22,108 nt of DNA from CAZMCC01 sp964564695 (GCA_964564695.1 CAZMCC010000066.1:1-22108); one strand, 5' to 3'. Shown: positions 6,821-15,473, numbered from the stretch's first letter. A program made the numbers and translations. Notes: generated by a model from the letters alone, not told the origin.

Positions 6821-9007
6821 TTACGGCAACTCCACTCGAATTGACTCGCCCTCGCGGCCGGCGCCGGTGGCTTCTTTGCCGGCGTCGAGGAGGACGCGGA
6901 CTTCGACTCGGCGGTTGGGGCGGGGGAGTTTGCCGTCGGTGGTGGTGGCTTTGATGGTGACGGTCTTGCCGTCGGTGCTTGCTTCGTAGCGGGTGAGCAG
7001 GTATTCGCCGGTGCGGAAGCCCCAGCCGTCGCCGGCGTCTTCGTACATCTCGCCGGAGGCCTTGCCGTTCTTGTCGAGGCTGACGAGGAGCGTGATGGGG
7101 TCGAGGGGTTTCTCGGTCGAGAATTCCATCACGGGGCCGAGGGGGATGATGGCGCCGGCTTTGACGAGGAGGTCGGGGAGGTCCTTGTTGGCGGTGCCTT
7201 CGTCGACGAGGGTGACGCGGCGCCAGGTGCCTCGGGGAAGCGCGGGGACGCGGTCGCCGACGGGAGTCGTTCGTGCGACGACGAGGAGGCCATCGCCGAG
7301 GAGGAAGGCGTCGTCCTCGCTGCGCAGCGCGGGGTCGGCGGGGTCGGCGAAGAACACGGGTCTTGCGACAGGAAGACCGGTCGTGTGGGCCTCGTGGAAG
7401 AGGGTGTAGAAGTACGGGAGCAGTCGGTAGCGGCGCTGGAGGGCCTGACGGGCGGTGTTCTCGACGGCGGGGCCGAAGGCCCAGGGTTCCTTCTGGATGT
7501 TGCCCTTGCCGGTGTGGCCGCGGCTGAAGGGCATGAGGCTGCCGAGGCCCATCCAGCGGGAGAAGAGGGCGGCGTCGCCGTTGCCGTTGAAGCCGCCGAT
7601 GTCGGGGCCGCAGAAGGGCTGGCCGGAGAGGCCGAGGTTGAGGATCATCGAGATGGACTGTTCGACGTCGTCCCACTCGGCGGAGTTGTCGCCGGTCCAC
7701 GTCGCGGCGTATCGGTGCGAGCCGATGTAGCCGGCGCGGGTGAGGACGAAGGGTCGCTTGTCGGGGTTGGCGGCCATGATGCCGTCGCGGGTGGCTGTGG
7801 CCATGAGCATGCCGTAGACGTTGTGGTACTGGAGGTGGGGGCCTTTGACGAGGGCGCCGAAGCCCGAGAGGTCGCCGCCAGCGTGGACGTTGTCCTCGGG
7901 CATGGTCTTGGATTTGACGTTGAACACGGCGGGCTCGTTCATGTCGTTCCAGACGCCGTCGACGCCGGAGGCCATGAAGGCGGGGTAGAGGCTGGACCAC
8001 CATGAGCGGACGTCGGGGCGGGTGTAGTCGGGGAAGACGCACCAGCCGGGCCAGACTTCGCCTTTGTAGGTTTCGTTGGATGCCGTCTTGACCCATGCGT
8101 CCTGCTTCGTGCCGGCGTCGTAGACGCTAAAGCCGGGCTCGGCCTTGATGCCGGGGTCGATCATCCACACGGTGTGGAAGCCCTGCGAGTGCAGGTCGGC
8201 GTTGAGCTTCTTGGGATCAGGAAAGCTCTTGGCGTCCCAGGTGAAGACGCGGTACTCGTTCATGTAGTCGATGTCGAACCAGATGACGTCGGCGGGGATG
8301 TCGCGGTCGCGAAAGTTCTGCGCGATGTCGCGGACCTGGGCCTCGGGGAAGTAGGAGTAGCGGCACTGGTGGTAGCCCAGCGCCCAGCGCGGGGGCATCT
8401 CGATCGTGCCGGTGAGCTGCGCGAGGCCCTTGATCACATCCTGCGGCGACTTGCCCTCGATGACGTAGACCGGGCGCGGCGCGCCCTCAGCGCGGAAGAG
8501 GATGCCCTGAGGGCCGGGCTGGGAGGCGGTTTCGATCTCGACGCGCCAGGTGGTGTCGAGCAGGACGCCGAAGGCGGTGCCGTCCTTGCGCACGGCGAGG
8601 ACCCAGGGGTGTGACTGGTAGAGGGAGGGGTTCTTCTCGTCGTAGCCGTAGGCGTCGGTGTTCCAACAGGTGATGCGACGGCCGTTGCGGAGGAGGGGCC
8701 CCGCGACTTCGCCGGTGCCGTAGAGGCTGGTGCCGGGCGCGGTGGCGATGGAGACGAGGTTCCTGATGCCGTTGGAGGAATCGACGGTGAAGACAGGTTT
8801 GGTCTTCCAGTCGGCGGGAACGGCCCCCCCCCCCCAAGCGCCGGGGAGCTGCTTCTGGAGCGCGAGGGAGGGGCCGCTGGCGGCGGGGTCGTAGCCGGCG
8901 GGTGCGAAGCGGGCGATGTTGGGGAGGACGAGCTCGGAGGTTTGGGCGATGGCGGCGTGGGCACCGATGACGAGGCAGGCGGCGAAGCAGGTGAAGACGG
9001 CGGGCAT
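6821..9007 (-). CDS. secreted glycoside hydrolase family 31 enzyme
   Basis: The 728-residue enzyme belongs to GH31 (alpha-glucosidases, alpha-xylosidases and related retaining enzymes). The nucleophile is Asp355 in GVWNDMNEP and the acid/base is Asp440 in TWTGDNSAEW. Substrate-pocket signatures such as YHQCRYSYF (212-220), DVIWFDIDYM (240-249) and PFCGPDIGGF (464-473) are in order, followed by the beta-sandwich C-terminal domains. MPAVFTCFAACLVIGAHAAIAQ is a signal peptide, so it acts outside the cytoplasm. The start at 9007 is chosen because the frame upstream is Arg/Cys-rich nonsense and this ATG begins the signal peptide; GGAG lies about 9 nt upstream. Twelve consecutive G (minus strand, 8824-8835) encode Gly59-61 and the flanking codon ends, so a length change there would break the gene; here it is in frame. 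The exact glycosidic substrate is not evident. Confidence 0.93.
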   Translation of the reverse strand: MPAVFTCFAACLVIGAHAAIAQTSELVLPNIARFAPAGYDPAASGPSLALQKQLPGAWGGGAVPADWKTKPVFTVDSSNGIRNLVSIATAPGTSLYGTGEVAGPLLRNGRRITCWNTDAYGYDEKNPSLYQSHPWVLAVRKDGTAFGVLLDTTWRVEIETASQPGPQGILFRAEGAPRPVYVIEGKSPQDVIKGLAQLTGTIEMPPRWALGYHQCRYSYFPEAQVRDIAQNFRDRDIPADVIWFDIDYMNEYRVFTWDAKSFPDPKKLNADLHSQGFHTVWMIDPGIKAEPGFSVYDAGTKQDAWVKTASNETYKGEVWPGWCVFPDYTRPDVRSWWSSLYPAFMASGVDGVWNDMNEPAVFNVKSKTMPEDNVHAGGDLSGFGALVKGPHLQYHNVYGMLMATATRDGIMAANPDKRPFVLTRAGYIGSHRYAATWTGDNSAEWDDVEQSISMILNLGLSGQPFCGPDIGGFNGNGDAALFSRWMGLGSLMPFSRGHTGKGNIQKEPWAFGPAVENTARQALQRRYRLLPYFYTLFHEAHTTGLPVARPVFFADPADPALRSEDDAFLLGDGLLVVARTTPVGDRVPALPRGTWRRVTLVDEGTANKDLPDLLVKAGAIIPLGPVMEFSTEKPLDPITLLVSLDKNGKASGEMYEDAGDGWGFRTGEYLLTRYEASTDGKTVTIKATTTDGKLPRPNRRVEVRVLLDAGKEATGAGREGESIRVELP

Positions 9008-9114
9008 GTCGGCGGCTCCGAGGTTGCGACGGCGAAAGGGGGCGTCGCGGGACGTGGTGATAACGCGCGAGAAGCGTACCCGCCACGCGACGGCATCGGC
9101 CCCAAGCGGCCGAT

Positions 9115-9144
9115 CACAGGCGGGACGCCTGTGCCACCTGGCAC
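9115..9144. repeat. paired hairpins upstream of the GH31 gene
   Basis: CACAGGC (9115-9121) and GCCTGTG (9127-9133) form a 7-bp stem with a GGGAC loop. The next 14 nt include GTGCCA (9131-9136) and TGGCAC (9139-9144), an alternative hairpin sharing GTG with the first, so the two are mutually exclusive. The unit resembles dispersed palindromic repeats, but only one copy lies in this window. Confidence 0.45.
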
Positions 9145-9246
9145 GGCGGGTGGGATTGGGGAACGTGGTTGGGTTGCCCCGGGGGAGGAAGTCCGCTGAA
9201 CCGGGGGTCCGGGCGCACCGATGCATCCATAGCCGCGGGTGTCGAG

Positions 9247-9275
9247 GCCGCCGGAGGGCGGCGCGGCGTGCCGCG
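9247..9275. repeat. two adjacent GC-only hairpins
   Basis: GCCGCC (9247-9252) pairs with GGCGGC (9257-9262) around a GGAG loop, and CGCGGC (9262-9267) pairs with GCCGCG (9270-9275) around GT. They sit in the 334-nt divergent gap between the GH31 gene and pilT, directly left of the 12-bp hairpin repeat at 9281-9318. The rest of that gap holds no gene I can support. Confidence 0.4.
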
Positions 9276-9280
9276 GACGA

Positions 9281-9318
9281 GACATGCTCAAGCCCAGAGC
9301 GGCTTGAGCATGCCACCC
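9281..9318. repeat. 38-nt interspersed hairpin repeat, copy A
   Basis: CATGCTCAAGCC (9283-9294) and GGCTTGAGCATG (9301-9312) form a perfect 12-bp stem around CAGAGC, followed by CCACCC. The same 38 nt, with one difference, recurs at 20176-20213. It lies 23 nt before the pilT start, so it would be in or near the pilT leader. Confidence 0.8.
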
Positions 9319-9341
9319 CCCTGCCCGGAGGATCGATCGCC

Positions 9342-10397
9342 ATGAAGCTTCTGGACATTCTCAAGGCCGCACACCAGGCGGATGCTTCGGACGTGCACCT
9401 GGTGGCGAAGCACGCGCCGATGATGCGCGTGCACACGGTGATGACGCCGATGGACTTCCCGGTGCTCGCGCCGGAGACGACGCGGGCGTTCCTTCAGGAG
9501 ATGGCGCCGCCGGAGGCGGTGGCGACGTACGAGAAGAACAAGGACGCGGACTTTTCGTTCTTCGCGGAGGGGCTGGCCCGGTACCGCGTGAACGCGCACT
9601 GCCAGCGCGGCGCGACGGCGCTGTCGATGCGCATGATCAAGACGAAGGTGCCGGCGCTGGAGAAGCTGAGCCTGCCGGAAGTGATTACCCGGTTGACGTA
9701 TCTGCCCCGCGGGCTGGTGCTCGTGACGGGCGATACCGGTTCGGGTAAGAGCACGACGCTGGCGGCGATGATCCAGGCGATGAACGAGCGGTACCGCTCG
9801 CACATCATCACGCTGGAGGACCCGGTCGAATACGTGTTTCAGTCGGCCAAGTGCGTGATCGAGCAGCGCGAACTGCACGCGGACATGCCGACGTTCTCGA
9901 GCGGCCTCAAACACGCGCTGCGTCAGGACCCCGACATCATCCTGGTCGGCGAAATGCGCGACCTGGAGACGACGCAGCTGGCGATCTCGGCCGCGGAGAC
10001 GGGCCACCTGGTGCTGAGCACGCTGCACACGTGCAACGCGAGCCAGACGGTGGAGCGCATCATCGATATGTACCCGGCGGGTCAGCAGAACCAGATCCGC
10101 TCGATGCTCGCCAACACCCTCCAGGCCGTGGTCAGCCAGACGCTGTTCTCGCGGATCGACGCGCCGGGCATGGTGCCGGCGGTCGAGGTGCTCCTGTGCA
10201 CGCCGGCGGTGCGGAACCTGATCCGCGAGAGCCGGACGTTTGAAATTCCGAACGTGATCGAGACGAACCGCGCGATCGGCATGAAGAGCCTCGATACCGC
10301 GATCGCGGAGCTGTACTTCAACGGGATGATCTCGCGTGAGGACGCGATCGCGCAGGCGGCGTATCCCGATAAGCTGGACCGCATGCTGGTGGCCTGA
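9342..10397 (+). CDS. pilT: type IV pilus retraction ATPase PilT
   Basis: The 351-residue protein is a hexameric secretion-type ATPase that depolymerises pili at the inner membrane, driving retraction and twitching. Walker A is GDTGSGKST at residues 130-138, the Asp box ITLEDPVEY at 156-164, Walker B DIILVGEMRD at 198-207, and the His box runs from HLVLS to the His in TLHT (222-229). The segment AVRNLIRE at 289-296 corresponds to the AIRNLIRE motif that marks PilT among its relatives, so this is a retraction rather than an extension (PilB) ATPase. The start at 9342 has GGAGG at a spacing of 9-10 nt, and the frame upstream is not protein-like. It is the first gene of the pilus cluster, with pilC 126 nt downstream. 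Confidence 0.95.
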   Translation: MKLLDILKAAHQADASDVHLVAKHAPMMRVHTVMTPMDFPVLAPETTRAFLQEMAPPEAVATYEKNKDADFSFFAEGLARYRVNAHCQRGATALSMRMIKTKVPALEKLSLPEVITRLTYLPRGLVLVTGDTGSGKSTTLAAMIQAMNERYRSHIITLEDPVEYVFQSAKCVIEQRELHADMPTFSSGLKHALRQDPDIILVGEMRDLETTQLAISAAETGHLVLSTLHTCNASQTVERIIDMYPAGQQNQIRSMLANTLQAVVSQTLFSRIDAPGMVPAVEVLLCTPAVRNLIRESRTFEIPNVIETNRAIGMKSLDTAIAELYFNGMISREDAIAQAAYPDKLDRMLVA

Positions 10398-10401
10398 GGA
10401 A

Positions 10402-10520
10402 GGGGCGAGGGGCCAGGGACCAGGGGCTAGGGAAAGCCCTGAAGTCCGAGACCCTGACTCCGAGTCCCTCGTCCCTAGTCCCTAACCCCTGTTCCCTGAC
10501 CCCTGACCCCTGGTCCCTCT
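10402..10520. repeat. polypurine/polypyrimidine inverted repeat between pilT and pilC
   Basis: The gap begins with a G/A-rich stretch (10398-10434) and ends with a C/T-rich stretch (10464-10520) built from variants of CCCTGACC and TCCCTAGT. AGGGACCAGGGG (10415-10426) is the exact reverse complement of CCCCTGGTCCCT (10507-10518), and CTAGGGA near 10427 can pair with TCCCTAG near 10472. A transcript through the gap could fold back on itself up to 5 nt before the pilC start codon. Confidence 0.6.
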
Positions 10521-10523
10521 CCC

Positions 10524-11753
10524 ATGGCTAACTACCGATTCCAAGTTCGCGACGGCAAGGGGCAGGTGCAGGTGGGCGTTCTCGCCGCCGAGAGCGCCGC
10601 CTCGGCCGCCGCCATGCTGCGCGCCCAGGGGTCGCACGTGCTGGCGGTGAACCCGCTGACGTCGGCGGACGCGCAGAGCGTGTCGCTCATGCAGAAGTTC
10701 AAGGAGATGAACGCCGGCAAGCCGAAGCAGCGGCACGTGCTGGACTTCACGACGCAGCTGGCGGTCATGATCCGGGCGGGCATCAACATCCGCTCGGCGC
10801 TCGAGGGCATCGCGGACCAGACCGAGCACGCGAACTTCAAGAAGGTGATCAACCAGCTGAAGGCGGACGTGGAGAGCGGCAAGCAGTTCAGCGAGGCGCT
10901 CACCCGTCACAAGAAGCTGTTCGGGCCCCTGTACATCAACATGACGAAGGCGTCGGAGATGTCGGGGTCGTTCGCGGAGATGCTGGACCGGATCGCGGGG
11001 TACATCGGGCAGGAGATGGAAACGCGGAAGATGGTCATCGGGGCCAGTATCTACCCGGCGGTCATCGGCACGATGGCGTGCGGCGTGACGATCTTCCTGC
11101 TGACGTTCGTCTTGCCGAAGTTCGCGGGCGTGTTCAAGGGCAAGGAAGAGGCGCTGCCGTGGGCGACGAAGTTCCTGATGGGGGTTTCGGCGTTCATGGT
11201 GTCGTACTGGTACTTCGTGATCGCGGGGTTGATCGGCATCGTCGGGGCGATCTTCGCGTTTGCGAAGACGGAGCTGGGCGGGTTCTGGCTTGACCGGGCG
11301 AAGCTGACGATCCCGATCGTGAAGGGGATGTTCCGGGCGCTGTACATCTCGCGCTCGCTGCAGACGATGGGCCAGCTCATCAACGCGGGCGTGCCGATGC
11401 TGGACACGCTCGCGATCACGGGCGATATCTCGGGCAACCGGCTGTACAAGGGCCTGTGGCGGAGCGTGTACACGAACGTGAAGCAGGGTCGCAAGATCGC
11501 GACGCCGCTGGTGAAGAGCCCGCTGATGCCGCGTGCGGTGGCGCAGATGGTGGCGGCGGGCGAGGAATCGGGCAAGCTGGGCGAGGTGCTGGACGAGATC
11601 AGCACGTACTACGCCAAGACGCTGAAGGACAAGATCAAGGCGGTGACGAGCATGATCGAGCCGCTCATGATCGTCTTGATGGGCTCGGTGGTCGGGTTCA
11701 TCGCGATGTCGATCATTCTGCCGATCTTCAAGATGAGCAGCGTGGTGAAGTAG
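10524..11753 (+). CDS. pilC: type IV pilus / type II secretion platform protein (PilC/GspF family)
   Basis: The 409-residue integral inner-membrane protein is the platform on which the pilus motor ATPases act. Two T2SSF domains are visible: the first around residues 70-200, opening with FTTQLAVMIRAGINIRSALE, and the second around 273-400, with SLQTMGQLINAGVPMLDTL. Membrane segments lie near 172-200, 224-248 and 377-402. The N-terminal 50 residues have the usual small domain ('VRDGKGQVQVGVLAAESAASAAAMLRAQG'-like, given here in part). The length is normal. The ATG at 10524 has no Shine-Dalgarno; it follows a C/T-rich tract (CCCTCTCCC) that can pair with the G-rich sequence after pilT, so expression relative to pilT may depend on RNA structure. 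It could equally be called a GspF, but pilT next door favours a pilus role. Confidence 0.93.
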   Translation: MANYRFQVRDGKGQVQVGVLAAESAASAAAMLRAQGSHVLAVNPLTSADAQSVSLMQKFKEMNAGKPKQRHVLDFTTQLAVMIRAGINIRSALEGIADQTEHANFKKVINQLKADVESGKQFSEALTRHKKLFGPLYINMTKASEMSGSFAEMLDRIAGYIGQEMETRKMVIGASIYPAVIGTMACGVTIFLLTFVLPKFAGVFKGKEEALPWATKFLMGVSAFMVSYWYFVIAGLIGIVGAIFAFAKTELGGFWLDRAKLTIPIVKGMFRALYISRSLQTMGQLINAGVPMLDTLAITGDISGNRLYKGLWRSVYTNVKQGRKIATPLVKSPLMPRAVAQMVAAGEESGKLGEVLDEISTYYAKTLKDKIKAVTSMIEPLMIVLMGSVVGFIAMSIILPIFKMSSVVK

Positions 11754-11754
11754 G

Positions 11755-11781
11755 CACTGGGGACTGGGCACTGGGCATTGG
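11755..11781 (+). repeat. short ACTGGG tandem repeat
   Basis: The gap after pilC starts with three imperfect 7-9 nt units, CACTGGGG, ACTGGG and CACTGGG, followed by CATTGG. It is G-rich on the coding strand and precedes the AAGGA ribosome binding site of the next gene. Confidence 0.5.
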
Positions 11782-11809
11782 TGAAGGCAGGCGGGAAGGA
11801 CGTTTGAAC

Positions 11810-12535
11810 ATGAACTTGGGCCTTCGGGAGCCGGTGAACATGAACGCTCGGCGGAACGCGCGGGGCGGGCGTGCGCGGCGTCGGGGCTTCACGTTGATGG
11901 AGACGGCGCTGACGACCGTCATCATCGGGGTGGGGGTGCTGGCGCTGATCGATGCGCAGCAGGCGTTCATGCGGACGAACGCGTGGTCGACGCAGGCCGC
12001 GACCGCGACGTACCTGGCGAACGAGATCCGGGAGATGGCGCGGAAGCTGCCGCGGCACGACCCGGTGACGGGTCTGTACACGACGGGGACGCCGCCGGCG
12101 ACGACGCTGAACGGGTGGGGCCCGGAGCCGGGCGAGGTGACGGCGCGGGACTTCGACGACATTGATGACTTTGACGGGATGCTGTTCGTGAACGACGGGA
12201 CGGCCGGGGTCGCCGATCACGACCTCGCGGGCCCGATCGACGCGTTCGGGAACGTGATCCCGGAGATTCTGGCCAACGGCGAGGTGATGACCGACGGGCA
12301 GGGGAACCCGAGGCCGATGCAGGGTTGGTCGCAGCTCGTGACGGTCCAGAAGATCGACCCGTTCGACATGGCGCAGGTGCGCCCCGACGCGTACACGGTC
12401 GCGGCGGTGCCCCCGGACTTCGCGGGGCTGCGGGTCGACCAGTTTCCGCTGCGTGTGAGCGTGACGGTCCGGTACCAGGGGCCGTTCGACGCGCAGCCGT
12501 CCGACATTGTCACCGTTTCGTGGGTTGTTCCCTGA
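11810..12535 (+). CDS. prepilin-type protein (type IV minor pilin / pseudopilin)
   Basis: The 241-residue protein carries a class III signal. A very basic leader (NARRNARGGRARRRG) ends at Gly26 and is followed by FTLMETALTTVIIGVGVLAL, with Glu31 at position +5 of the mature protein and one hydrophobic helix. PilD-type peptidase should cut after Gly26 and methylate Phe27. The C-terminal part is rich in Asp and Gly and has no named domain. The start at 11810 has AAGGA at about 9 nt; a second ATG at 11840 with GGGAG is also possible and would still keep the signal. The protein is nearest in style to PilV/GspI minor pilins. It stands between the platform gene and two further pilin-like genes, implying a place in the tip or initiation complex. 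Confidence 0.85.
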   Translation: MNLGLREPVNMNARRNARGGRARRRGFTLMETALTTVIIGVGVLALIDAQQAFMRTNAWSTQAATATYLANEIREMARKLPRHDPVTGLYTTGTPPATTLNGWGPEPGEVTARDFDDIDDFDGMLFVNDGTAGVADHDLAGPIDAFGNVIPEILANGEVMTDGQGNPRPMQGWSQLVTVQKIDPFDMAQVRPDAYTVAAVPPDFAGLRVDQFPLRVSVTVRYQGPFDAQPSDIVTVSWVVP

Positions 12536-12587
12536 GCGTGAGTATCGCTTTGTTCTGCCGCGTTCCGGAGGCCCGAGGACGCACACC

Positions 12588-15473
12588 ATGACCGCGCACC
12601 GATCCATTCAGCAGAGTTCCTCCGCGTCGCGTCAGCATCGGCGCCGCAAGCGCGCGCCTCGACGGCGCGGCGTGGCGAGCATTCTCGCGATGATGTTCGT
12701 GGTGATGTTCGGGTCGCTGGCGGTCGCGATGGCGATCGTCTCGCAGGGCAACCTGCGCACGGCCCAGACGCACCTGCACGTGCAGCGGGCGCTGTCGGCG
12801 GCGGAAACGGGGATGGCGATCGCGGTGAAGCGCCTCGACGAGGCGACGAAGCGGTTCGTGATCTCCAAGGGCTCGGTCGACTCCGAGTTCGGCTGGCGGC
12901 TGTGGGCCGGCACGACGTCGGGCGGGGACGGGACGATCGACCGGCTCCCGCCGGTCAGCGGGTTCAGCGAGGGCGCGCCGCCCGCGGGCATCGTGCACGC
13001 GCTGGCGAACGCGTACGACGCGGAGCGGAATGTGATTTCGATGCCGGACGCGCCGGACGCGCCGGTGGTGGGCTCGGCGCTGCCGGGCTTCGAGAGCGAC
13101 GACTTCCGGGCGGACCACTGGCTGACGACGCCGGCGATCGGGATCGACGGCGCGGGCGACGACGCGGCGGGCCCCGCGGCGTTCCAGGTGACGTACGCGC
13201 CGCTCACGGGCGAGGCGGGCGTGCGGATCATCGTGACGGGGTACAGCTCGGTGACGGAGCTGGGGTCGAGCTTCCAGTACGCGTACGACGCGAGCGGGCG
13301 GCGGTTCCGGCCGGTGTCGCGCGTGCTGCAGCAGGACGTGCGGATCACCAAGCGGCACAATCACGCGGTGGTGAGCCCGTCGCGCATCATGATCGGCAAG
13401 AACGTGCAGATCACGGGCAACCTTGGCGCGAGCTACACGCAGGTCGAGGAGAACAACGGGCACCCGCTCGTCATCCGCTCGGACTTCCTCGGGCTCAACG
13501 CGGCGCTTGACACCAAGCTCAACGCGCTGTTTGCCCGGCTGCCGGACTACGACGTCGACGGCGACAACCGGCTGCGGATCGGGCACGGCGTCGAGGGCGC
13601 GGGCATCCCGGTCGACACGGACCTCAACGGCGACGGCGTGCCGGACGGCTCGTACCAGGACGCCACGGGGGACGGGTTCCTCGACGAGTTCGACGTCTTC
13701 ATCAATCACTATGACACGAACCGCGACGGCAAGGTCGTGCTCTCGAGCGTGCTGACGAACGGCACGCCGTCGCAGGGACTCTCGGCGGAATTCACCGGCG
13801 ACGAGGACATGGCGCTCTTGCTGGACTCGGCGATGCCGGATCGCAACCGCAACGGCGTGAGCGGCTTCGAGGACAACAACAACAACCGCCGCTGGGACGC
13901 GGGCGAGGACCTGCGCGACGTCGACAGCGTGTACGACACGTTCCCGGACCGGGTGCTGGGGTACCGCGACGGCGTGATCGACCGCAAGGATGCGTACGCG
14001 AAGGTGCGCGGCAAGCTCGTGTTCAAGGCCCGCCAGCAGGACTGGACGGACGCGCAGGGCAACTACCAGCAATACGTGCGCGGGACGATCGCGCCGCCCG
14101 TGGGCGAGTCGGCGGTGCGCTTCGATGCCCCCGAGGACGAGCTGCCGGTGCTCGACCAGAACTCGTTCACCGCAACGCAGTCGCCCCTGCAGCTGGCGGC
14201 GGACGGCGCGACGTTCAACAACCAGGTGGCGACGCAGCTGGGGATCGCGGCGGCGGACCTGCCGACGTACACGGAGAACGACCCGGTCGTGACGAACGCG
14301 CGGTACTACCGGGCGGACCTCTCCGATTCGTACGTGTTCGGGCAGGTGGGCCAGCACGTTTACGAGCGGATGCCGTTCAACGCGCCGGTGCAGAGCTTCT
14401 ATGACTGGTACTTCCGCCCGCGGTTCGAGAACATGACGTTCAAGAACGTGCAGATCCCGCGCGGGAACAACGGGCTGTTCATCAACTGCACGTTCATCGG
14501 GGTGACGTGGGTGCGGTCGTACACGGACAACGACCACCCGAACTGGTCGCTGTACGGGCGCATGCAGTGGTCGCAGCAGCAGGGCATCCCGGTGCCGCAG
14601 ACCGAGCCGCTCGACAAGAGCGACTTCCTGCGGTACACGACGGGGCTGGTGACCGACGGGCCGGCCAACTACAACGACTTCCCGGACCCGCCCGTGATCG
14701 ACGGCGTGATCCGCCTGGGCACGGCCCGCAACACGAAGCAGTACTCGAACAACATCCGCTTCCACAACTGCACGTTCGTGGGGTCGATCGTGTCGGATTC
14801 GACCGACGAGTACACGCACTCGCGGAACAAGGTCCAGTTCACGGGCGGCACGCGGTTCCTGGACAAGAACCCCAATGAGCCGGACAACCCCGAGCTGAAC
14901 CCGGACCCCAGCGACGCGGCGGAGATCGCGAAGAGCTCGATGATGCTGCCGGGATATTCGGTGGACATCGGGTCGTTCAACAGCCCGACGGACACGTTTA
15001 TCGGCGGGCCGCAGTCGCAGAACGTGCAGCTGAACGGGACGATCGTGGCGGGCGTGCTGGACGTGCGCGGGAACGCGAACATCGACGGGACGCTGCTCCT
15101 GACGTTCGCGCCGGTCGCGGGCGAGGGCCCGCTCGAGTACCTGGGCGAGCCCGTGGGCAACCCGGCCCAGTTCAACGCAACGCTGGGGTATTTCGGACCG
15201 CTCGACGGCGACGGCGAGAGCCTCGATCCGGCGCTCCTGCCGGCGCACCCGACGATTCCGGGCGCGAAGATGGTCGGGTATGACACCGACGCGGACGGGA
15301 TCGCGGACGTGGCGTATGACCGGCCTCAGCCGCCGGGGTCGACGCCGGTGCCGTTCTACGGGTTCGGGCGTGTGTTCCTGAACTGGAATCCGGACCTGCC
15401 GATGCCGGACGGGATCATGCTGCCGCTGAGCACGGTGCCGGTGACGGGCTCGTACAAGGAGGGCCTGCACTAA
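12588..15473 (+). CDS. very large PilX-like minor pilin with calcium-loop and beta-helix segments
   Basis: The 961-residue protein begins with a basic stretch (HRRRKRAPRRRG, ending at residue 28) and a hydrophobic helix (about 29-52), then NLRTAQTHLHVQRALSAAETG, the typical start of PilX/GspK-like proteins. The usual prepilin Glu+5 is absent, as in GspK-type tip proteins. Residues 320-468 contain a chain of Asp-rich loops (DVDGDNR, DTDLNGDGVPDG, DATGDGFLDE, DTNRDGK, DRNRNG, DGVIDRKD) like EF-hand/dockerin calcium sites; another is DTDADGIAD at 899-907. Residues 613-840 repeat phrases of the type MTFKNVQIP, NGLFINCTFIGV, NNIRFHNCTFVGS and NVQLNGTIVAG, which suggests a right-handed beta-helix. 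Normal PilX proteins are under 250 residues. The start at 12588 has AGGA at 8 nt. The stop overlaps the next start (TAATG), so translation is coupled. A tip adhesin role is inference. Confidence 0.85.
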   Translation: MTAHRSIQQSSSASRQHRRRKRAPRRRGVASILAMMFVVMFGSLAVAMAIVSQGNLRTAQTHLHVQRALSAAETGMAIAVKRLDEATKRFVISKGSVDSEFGWRLWAGTTSGGDGTIDRLPPVSGFSEGAPPAGIVHALANAYDAERNVISMPDAPDAPVVGSALPGFESDDFRADHWLTTPAIGIDGAGDDAAGPAAFQVTYAPLTGEAGVRIIVTGYSSVTELGSSFQYAYDASGRRFRPVSRVLQQDVRITKRHNHAVVSPSRIMIGKNVQITGNLGASYTQVEENNGHPLVIRSDFLGLNAALDTKLNALFARLPDYDVDGDNRLRIGHGVEGAGIPVDTDLNGDGVPDGSYQDATGDGFLDEFDVFINHYDTNRDGKVVLSSVLTNGTPSQGLSAEFTGDEDMALLLDSAMPDRNRNGVSGFEDNNNNRRWDAGEDLRDVDSVYDTFPDRVLGYRDGVIDRKDAYAKVRGKLVFKARQQDWTDAQGNYQQYVRGTIAPPVGESAVRFDAPEDELPVLDQNSFTATQSPLQLAADGATFNNQVATQLGIAAADLPTYTENDPVVTNARYYRADLSDSYVFGQVGQHVYERMPFNAPVQSFYDWYFRPRFENMTFKNVQIPRGNNGLFINCTFIGVTWVRSYTDNDHPNWSLYGRMQWSQQQGIPVPQTEPLDKSDFLRYTTGLVTDGPANYNDFPDPPVIDGVIRLGTARNTKQYSNNIRFHNCTFVGSIVSDSTDEYTHSRNKVQFTGGTRFLDKNPNEPDNPELNPDPSDAAEIAKSSMMLPGYSVDIGSFNSPTDTFIGGPQSQNVQLNGTIVAGVLDVRGNANIDGTLLLTFAPVAGEGPLEYLGEPVGNPAQFNATLGYFGPLDGDGESLDPALLPAHPTIPGAKMVGYDTDADGIADVAYDRPQPPGSTPVPFYGFGRVFLNWNPDLPMPDGIMLPLSTVPVTGSYKEGLH

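Noticed and set aside
9008..9436. N-terminal extension of the GH31 protein beyond 9007
   Set aside because: The extra 143 codons are Arg/Cys-rich, run across the hairpin cluster and the pilT start, and would bury the signal peptide internally.
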